Assembly: GCA_029962745.1 (NCBI GenBank)
Contig: CM057158.1
Span: 14,995,173 to 15,059,172 of the forward strand
Length of the DNA stretch: 64,000 bases
Reading direction: 5' to 3'
From: Echinometra lucunter
Taxonomy: Eukaryota; Echinodermata; Echinoidea; Camarodonta; Echinometridae
Below, one piece after another: positions 57,590 through 64,000 of this stretch. The notes under the pieces were generated by a model. The model saw nothing but the letters and a program-made list of their open reading frames with translations, searched no databases and was not told the origin of the DNA. Both the position numbers and the translations under genes were made by a program. Each line of letters starts with the position of its first letter. Within the stretch, counting starts at the first letter, position 1.

Positions 57590-58130
57590 CAAAAGATACA
57601 AATCAATGAGCACATATTAAGAACATAGAAATGTTGTGCACTTTCATTTTAATACATCTTAGAAACGATAAACAGAAAAATAGGTCCTATTTTGGTTTAA
57701 CATGTGTGATGCATGCGTTGCATGTTTTCATGATGATGATGATTAGTTTTTTTATTATAATTTTTTGTTAACCTTATCATTACTATCTATATTATTGCTA
57801 TTATTATCCTTGTTGTTGTTATCATAATTATGATGATTATGATGATTATCAAACTATTATTATTATTTCAAATTATTACAATCATTATCGCTATCATAAT
57901 TTCATCATTATTGTCATTATTATTATCATCATCATCATTAGTAGTATTACTGTAATATAAATAATTGTAATAAAGATCTAAATTGAAATACATGGTCGAT
58001 CAAACTATTATAACGATATTCATCTTGAGATTCATTGTTTACTCGTTTGTCATTATTCTATGTAGTCTCCATCGAAACATAATTGATGGTCGTAAAGTAT
58101 GAATGATATAGGGCCTATTCCATAAATACT
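57590..58130. repeat. Duplicated flank of the Ig-like gene, copy 1
   Basis: Colinear with 63373-63960. Shared words are GATACAAATCA.TGAGCACAT, TCAGAAAC.ATAAACA, GAAATACATG, TTTGTCAT.ATTCT.TGTAGTC and GGTCGTAAAGTATGAA. Each copy contains an ATT/ATC-rich microsatellite (57735-57955 here). Confidence 0.8.
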
Positions 58131-59127
58131 ATTATGTCCATTCTATCCATCTGTACAATCTATCTTAAAAATTATATTTTACTCATTTCCTTGCATAATC
58201 CTCATCAAAACATTATGACAGTGTATCGAATATTGGCCTCTGGAAAAGGTGTTTCGATCGCCGCCTTTCACTGCGCAATTATCGAGATCGTGAGAAAGTG
58301 TGAAAGTATGTATTGCCAAAGCACGTCAAGTATTGTCTTTCTCTGTTCTGTTGCATTGTTTGAAAATACTGTTTGCTTGTCTGTGAGTGTTTTCTCATTA
58401 ATTTCATGGTAATTTTGTGCTTAGAATAACTTGGTGTTTTTTCCGTTGTCTAAGGGCGATCCCAATTTACGGTGTTTTTTAACCTTCCGTATGGAAAGCC
58501 CTGCAAAAAGTGTATTTTACTTCATCGTATTTTTTAATTTTACCCTGCGAAATGAAATTGATGTGAATTGCAATGAATCTCTTTCTCGTCTATACCGGTG
58601 AGGAAGGTGCAAGAAGACACAATATTTTGGTCTACAACATATTTCCTCTCTTTTCAAATTATTATTTTTTGTTTAAAACTGAGCTCTTTTTTGCTTTGTT
58701 TATTTATTATCATTATTTTTTTTTGTTTACTGATTTTAATTTCTTTTTCGTCTATAGAACTCTTGACTGATTTATGCCTTAGACGTAGAGTATGAATGCG
58801 ATGAATAGAATTTTATCAAGATAAAGGCGTCTTTTTGGTGTTACGCTAAACTATACAGAACGTGACGGGTCAAAACACTGCGGAGGCACTGGCATCAACT
58901 TGAGTCCGGAGTTGGGGGCAGGCAACGGTGCGGCAAACGGTATACATTGTGGACGAAATGTGAAGAAATCACTTGTTACAGAAGAGGGTGCATGGTAAGG
59001 GAGGGGGTGTAGCATTCGATCTTAGAGATGAGATGCAAATTTACAAGATCTCTGAATAAAGGGGAGGGTGGAAGAGAAGGTCCTCGATTCTCTTTTCCTT
59101 CCTCGTTTTGTTTTCTCTAATTTACTA

Positions 59128-59133
59128 TTTATT
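59128..59133 (-). terminator. Candidate poly(A) signal of the Ig-like gene
   Basis: Reads AATAAA on the minus strand, about 55 nt past the stop codon at 59188. Confidence 0.55.
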
Positions 59134-59187
59134 GTTACTTCATTTTCCCCTCAAAACTTCACACTTTGTGCCCCAGTGTCCACGATT

Positions 59188-60686
59188 CTATGCAAGGTAT
59201 TCATGATACAATCGATGGGATGTGTCACCCTGGTCGCGAGAATCTTGTTTGATAAAGCGATGACCAGTTATCAAATGGGAACGAGACGGAGAGGGGGTCC
59301 CATACGAGGTGCTGTGGTATTCGTGAATAAGTGGTGGGGTTGAAGATGAGGAAGGTGGTGAGGAAGTCGACGTCGACGATAGATGGCTCGGTGAGGTCAA
59401 TGATGATTGATGAAGGGACCTATGATATGTGGAAAGAAGGTCATCATGGTCATCCCGTAGCCATTGTGGGCATTGTTCCTCACCAGGGAGTTCTTCATAA
59501 CCAATTTCCTTGGGTTCAATCTGATTATAAGCATGATATGAACTTGAAAAGTCAGCAAGTTCATTTGGGCTGTTGTCACATGTGTTTGATTTTGTATTCT
59601 GGAAGGCTGGATAGGCATAATCGCAATCACTAAGAATAAAGAAATCGCCTGTTGAACAACCAGAGGCATCTTTCTGTCCTGCGGTGCTTGGTACAGAAGC
59701 AATATGAGTATCATCCTTTTTTTCTTGAGGCTTTGCCCTAAATGTCTTTACTTTCGAAGCTTCATCTGGCTGACGATACAGGTTTCGTTTTAGAGAACTC
59801 AGAGCAATCAAGACAAAGACAACCAGAGCCATTATACAACAGAAGCTAATTAGACCTATCAACCACCGCCTGAGGGGGGTTTGGGGGGATGGTTGTCCAA
59901 CAGAATGATTGGTTGGATATGTGGTGATGGAATTGACGTCGTTCTCTGTGGTTACGCCAAACACTTCTGTGCTCCAAACCCGAGTGATATTGTTATTCAA
60001 CAATACATCGCATGCCACGACCCTAAACCTAGAGTCGTCCAAACGATATGTAGATAGCGTTCCTGATCGTTGAGGAATAACTTCCACGTTGTGTTGGATA
60101 TCTCGGTTGCCATCAACATACCAAGTGAAAATAGGCTTCTCATTCCCTGTATAGTTTACAAAACATGTAACATTATTCCAACCTTCCATATTAGAGCGAA
60201 TTTCAAGTGTCACTACAGAGTAGTCGGTTGAACCGGCTACCATTAGCTGACTATTAGAAGTAAGTATTGGGGGCTGGCGTCGGATTGCCAACTTCGCATA
60301 AGCTTCTTGACGGGAACCAGAGACACACTCTACACGACATGTAACTTTGATCTCATTCCTTAGACTTGATGATTCATTGACTCCAAGAAGTAATGTATCA
60401 CTGCTCACATTACAATTAGGAAACGGAGGCTCACAGGTCCACGTATACGAGCAAGACTGGCGTGACAGCCCCCTGTCATCGCACCTGAATTCGGCTTCAT
60501 TGACGAGCCCAAATTCGATGCTGGTGTTTCTTGGGATTATTCTAGGTTGCTGAACGACTTTGATGAGACCAATGATGCATGGTTCTGCTACGATTAGGTC
60601 CCTGTAAGTCGTTGCTTTACAATAGATAATCAGTCCATCGAAATATAGGTCCCATGGCAGAGTTGAGTTTATTTGTCGATTTTGGC
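59188..60686 (-). CDS. Ig-like receptor coding exon 2
   Basis: The acceptor TATTACAG is at 60694-60687. The exon starts with the rest of the split Gly codon, then QNRQINSTLPWDLYFDG. One large exon holds the remaining ectodomain, the membrane segment (about 59865-59791) and the whole tail, stopping at TAG (59190-59188). The 355-bp intron is short compared with the other genes here. Confidence 0.85.
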
Positions 60687-61660
60687 CTGTAATATCGAAG
60701 GGAACACACGAATAAAACGAACAAGGTGAATGAACGATGATTCAGTTCAACCTGTTACGGGTGGAAGTTTTAACTAAAAAACGAGATATCTTAAATCATA
60801 CATTTTTCCAGAATATTGAAAAGAAATGCTTTATACAGGGGTGGGTCCACGGTGTTGCCAATGGGCGCAATTTAGGAGTCTCATATTCTTCTGGTGTATC
60901 TAGTAGTATCTAGGGGCAAGCTGGACGGATCAGTTATTGTCCCTAGTGCTGCTATTACTTTAGGTGCATCACCTTTAGTTTATTTTGTTTTGTACTTCAC
61001 AAATCATGTACAACGCAAGTGCGAAACAAGGGGTATCTTACCATCATCATCCCGACTGAAATCAATCTTTTGTGTTAGTTCACTGCTGTCAATATCGCCG
61101 CCATTACGTAAAGCCTGCCATCTTAACTCAGGAACGTCAGGCTCCCGTGCCACCTCGCATGAAACCGCAACAAGTGGACCATCCTGGAATAGGTGGATGA
61201 CTCTCCCTTGATCGTCAGACTTGAAACATTCCGACTTCCTTTCAAGGTTATTCTGATATGATCGGTTAGAAACCAGTGACTTGGCGAAATCTACCAGATA
61301 CGACCCTCCTCGTCCTGCATAGTGCACTTCACAGAAGAAAAATGCCGCGACAAAATTCGAACCTGGGTTTGATATGGTGAGTGAAGATATGAGTGTTCTA
61401 GATGCGGGATCATCAACGAAACTTCTGTTGATTTGTACTTGGCTGTCCTGTGGAGAGTGACTCCAGCTTATATAATACGAATGAGAGTCAATGTTTCCTA
61501 CCATACACTGAAGGATTACGCTTTTTATGTCAGAAATTACAGCGTTTTCTGGTGTTAAGGTAATATTCATCGGCCCAGAACTTTCCGAAGACATGCTGTT
61601 TGAATACACAGCTAATAGCAGGATATGAATTAAATTTTGAACCAAAAAAGGCTTCCACAT
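59188..61660 (-). CDS. Ig-like type I transmembrane receptor (gene span, two coding exons)
   Basis: Joining 61660-61042 and 60686-59188 gives 705 residues. An N-terminal signal peptide (MWKPFLVQNLIHILLLAVYS) is followed by an Ig-like fold with Cys in VILQC, Trp in ISWSH and Cys in FFFCEVHY. Further cysteine pairs suggest three or four more divergent Ig-like modules: VSCEVA/ELRW, EFRC to YTWTC, VTCRVEC, and VTCFVNY/FTWYVDG/VVACDV. Many N-x-S/T sites are present. One membrane helix lies at about 481-505 (RWLIGLISFCCIMALVVFVL). The 200-residue tail has an ITIM-like I-G-Y-E-E-L (Tyr604), further tyrosines, a Ser/Thr/Pro-rich stretch and the end LYHEYLA. No specific family was assigned; it could be an adhesion molecule or an immune-type receptor. 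An upstream ATG at 61726 would add 22 residues before the signal peptide and is less likely. Confidence 0.8.
61042..61660 (-). CDS. Ig-like receptor coding exon 1
   Basis: Signal peptide, first Ig-like domain and part of the second. It ends ...FSRDDD plus one base at donor GTAAGA (61041-61036), phase 1. The ATGs at 61660 and 61681 both precede the hydrophobic segment; 61660 puts the charged residue nearest the core. Confidence 0.8.
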
Positions 61661-61726
61661 GGTGTCCAAGTCTGGCTTCATCTCAAAGAAATAAGATGGT
61701 ATTGTCTGAATTATGAAATTGTCCAA

Positions 61727-63080
61727 ATCAATTAATCAAACAAATTAATTAGGTTGAGACAAAATTCGTAAAGAGACGAAGGCCGAAGAAGCCTAATTTC
61801 AAAGATATGGATATTTGTGCAGTTCCATTTTAGTAAAATAACCTTCAACTGAATGCAAACGGAAGAGTACTATCACAGTAATTGCGTCCAAACCCGTATG
61901 CACTGGTAAAAATGTGATTCACATACTGGTGTATAAGAAAGAGGGATTGGCTATTTATGTGATAATTATTTATGTGCTAATTATACCAGTCATCTTCGAT
62001 CTGGCGTCACTTTGTTTTGGTTTCAGCCGTGCTTGAAATCTCTTTGTGTAGAGACTTTCTGTTTTAAAAGACTATTTTGTAACTAATTATAAAACCTAAT
62101 ACACGTATACTTACAACAGTATAGAATATATTGTTATGGGAAAAGTCCCTTCATGCATGATAAGAAAGGACAAAATTGCTTTCAATTTCAAGACGCAGTA
62201 AACATTAATAAGGTCGAAAATAGCTACATCGATGTTGCTTCGTTTGATCATCAATACCACAATGGCTTCTTTGACTGTGTACATGGGCTCTCTGTTCTTG
62301 GAAGTGATAATGATCACACTTGCCAACTAGTTATTGCCACAAACAAGATAAAAAAATAAAAAAATAAAATAAAGCAATAATCAAATAGGAATAAGAGAAA
62401 TTTATTCCCACCTAATACCCTCTACACCTGGATTGAGAGTGGCAAATGTAAGTAGGGAACCTGCATTAGTGCTTTGCTTGGGCTCGAAACTACAATCTTC
62501 ATATCACCGGTTAAACCACTCGACACCGAACCCCCCTCCCTGCCCTAGCACAGTTATATCTAATCTCTTGTATCATATTTCCAAGCCCAAGAAAAAGAAA
62601 AAGAAAATAAGGAATCTAAATTTGCTATTATTTGCTAGTCTTCAAGCACAGACTCTGTTAAACTGACACTTTATTAGAATGCATTGCGTCTTGGGAGAAT
62701 CCTGGCCCGTGTGCCTACGGGCTGTGTCAATATGCTGCTATAGTACATGTTGTTCCTGTTGTTGTTGTTTTAGTTTATAGACCCTTAACATTCAAGAGTG
62801 AATATTTACGCCTTTTTCTTTATTTTTTTTCCCTTTAATATATATAATATTGAAAGAAATTTGACAAATGCAAACAACTTTGGCAACTCCCTTGTAAATA
62901 ATAAACACTGAAAGAAATGAAAATGAGAGAATAATAATTGCGTAGCTCCCTCAACGCTGAGATCCAACTGCGGCATGCGGCTTCTCATTGTTCATTAACT
63001 CATTTGCACCAAAATAAAGGATCAAAAAGGATTGGAAATCTGTCTGTCGGTCAATTGGATTCGGTCACGCCCAACTACTG
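61727..63080. other. Upstream region of the Ig-like gene, no further exon seen
   Basis: Should contain its promoter. Open frames of 60-77 codons here do not look like proteins. At 62904-62956 lies the left arm of the inverted repeat that matches 63200-63249. Confidence 0.4.
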
Positions 63081-63249
63081 GCCCGCCTCTGTGGTCTAGT
63101 GGTAAGGCATTGGCGTTCTAAGCCAGTGACCCGGGTTCGATTCCTGGCGGAGGCATTTTTTTCAACCCTTGATTCAAAATGGATGACAGCTCTGGGGAAC
63201 ATTGAGGGAGCAATGCAATTATTATTCTCCCATTTTCATTTCCTTCAGT
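62904..63249. repeat. Inverted repeat enclosing the tRNA-like sequence
   Basis: The arms 62904-62956 and 63200-63249 share GCAATTATTATTCTC.CATT, TTCATTTC.TTCAGT and GAGGGAGC in opposite orientation. The right arm lies just 3' of the tRNA-like unit, as a SINE body would; the left arm looks like a 5'-truncated copy. Confidence 0.65.
63085..63155 (+). tRNA. tRNA-like sequence, anticodon loop reads TCT (Arg)
   Basis: A cloverleaf can be drawn. The acceptor GCCTCTG pairs with CGGAGGC; the anticodon stem TTGGC pairs with GCCAG around loop GTTCTAA; the T arm is CCGGG-TTCGATT-CCTGG; discriminator A; then seven T. The A box TGGTCTAGTGG (63092-63102) and B box GGTTCGATTCC (63134-63144) fit the Pol III consensus. 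G at position 32 and the Glu/Gly-like D arm are odd for tRNA-Arg. It may be the head of a SINE or a tRNA pseudogene. Confidence 0.5.
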
Positions 63250-63372
63250 ATATATATATATATATATATTTGAAAATATATGATCTTGGATATGTTGGAT
63301 TTTTAAAGCTTATAAGCTTTCCTTATTAGGACTAAAGAGGTCAGTGGCTGACCAGCAAATGACCTACCAGCT

Positions 63373-63960
63373 TTAAAAGATACAAATCAGTGAGCACATA
63401 TTGCTAAAAAACATGGACAACATGTCGTGCATTGATATTCAAATTCATTTTTAAAACATCTCAGAAACAATAAACAAACAAATTGGTCTTATTTTGGATT
63501 GACATATGTGATGCAATGCATGTTTTTTTTTTTTTTTTATCATAATGATGATCATCACCATTCTTCTTCTTCTTCTTCTTCTTCTTCTCCTTCTTATCAT
63601 TACTACCATCATTGTTACTATTATTATTATTATCATTATCATTATTGTTATTATTATTATTATTATTATATTATTATCATCATCATCATCATCAGCATCA
63701 TGATTATTATCAATATCATAGTTTATCATCATTATGATCATTATTATTACTGTCGTTATTTTTTGTTTCTATGAACATAAACATGTAGTTAATTATAACA
63801 AAGGTCTATATTGAAATACATGTACATGTTCGATCAAACTATGAAAACGATATTCATCTTTAGATTCATTGTTTTACTCGTTTGTCATCATTCTTTGTAG
63901 TCTCCATCGAAACATGTGGTCGTAAAGTATGAAAAATATTTCACTTATTCCAAAAATATG
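63373..63960. repeat. Duplicated flank of the Ig-like gene, copy 2
   Basis: Second copy of 57590-58130, with its own ATT/ATC/TTC microsatellite at 63525-63745. It is followed at 63982 by a short match to the last codons and stop of the Ig-like gene. Confidence 0.8.
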
Positions 63961-63981
63961 TACATTCTGGTTAGGTTAATG

Positions 63982-64000
63982 TTCACGATTCTATGCCAAG
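63982..64000 (-). pseudogene. Possible 3' end of a tandem Ig-like paralog (edge of window)
   Basis: CACGATTCTATGCCAAG matches the end of the Ig-like gene at 59179-59195 (CACGATTCTATGCAAG), which holds its stop codon, except for one extra C that shifts the frame. Only 19 bases are visible, so whether it is a functional paralog or a fragment cannot be decided. Confidence 0.4.

Noticed and set aside
59331..59714. Plus-strand 100-codon and minus-strand 105-codon frames
   Set aside because: Shadow frames of the Ig-like receptor tail exon.
61661..61726. Start codon at 61726 for the Ig-like receptor
   Set aside because: It would place 22 residues ahead of the signal peptide; the ATG at 61660 fits better, though not proven.

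Overview
The window looks like genomic DNA of a marine invertebrate deuterostome, most likely an echinoderm such as a sea urchin (inference). The clues are spliced genes with GT-AG introns, low gene density, several animal gene families, and a dense load of MITEs, tRNA-derived SINEs and pearl/Tsp-like elements of the kind described from sea urchins and bivalves. There is no operon structure. Most open frames are translations of repeats.

Four genes can be supported, all on the minus strand. (1) At 762-848 lies the first coding exon of a MYLIP/IDOL-like FERM-RING E3 ligase; the rest is off the left edge. (2) From 26347 to 14527 lies a three-exon methionine sulfoxide reductase A (213 aa). Its catalytic cysteine codon is an in-frame TGA while both downstream exons stay intact, so this is a selenocysteine MsrA; its SECIS element was not found by eye. 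(3) From 45713 to 38433 lies a three-exon PM20D2-like M20 metallopeptidase (409 aa) with most metal-ligand and catalytic positions replaced, so probably a pseudoenzyme. (4) From about 61660 to 59188 lies a two-exon type I membrane protein (about 705 aa) with Ig-like ectodomains and a 200-residue tail carrying an ITIM-like motif. Sequence flanking its 3' end recurs at the right edge of the window, suggesting a tandem paralog just outside.

The rest is a repeat mosaic. Four hAT-type elements have exact 8-bp target-site duplications (12374-14076, 49770-51494, 54800-56480, 56888-57283). There are three TTAA-flanked MITEs and many other TIR elements. Two pearl-like elements occur, one with a 157-bp tandem array carrying a perfect DR1 nuclear-receptor half-site pair in six units inside MsrA intron 1. 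There are long foldbacks at 27.6-28.2 kb, 29.85-30.12 kb and 42.7-43.3 kb. A swarm of AACTGG/CCAGTT words sits inside a hAT-like element at 17.6-19.9 kb. A 15-bp minisatellite occurs in two inverted blocks at 47.6 and 49.4 kb. Interstitial telomere-like repeats lie in a PM20D2 intron. Many microsatellites and poly-G tracts are present.

Layout: 0-1 kb MYLIP 5' end; 1-12 kb intergenic repeats; 12.4-14.1 kb hAT; 14.5-26.3 kb MsrA with repeat-filled introns; 27-38 kb intergenic foldbacks and MITEs; 38.4-45.7 kb PM20D2-like; 46-57 kb GC/GA-rich nested transposons; 57.6-64 kb the Ig-like receptor with duplicated flanks.
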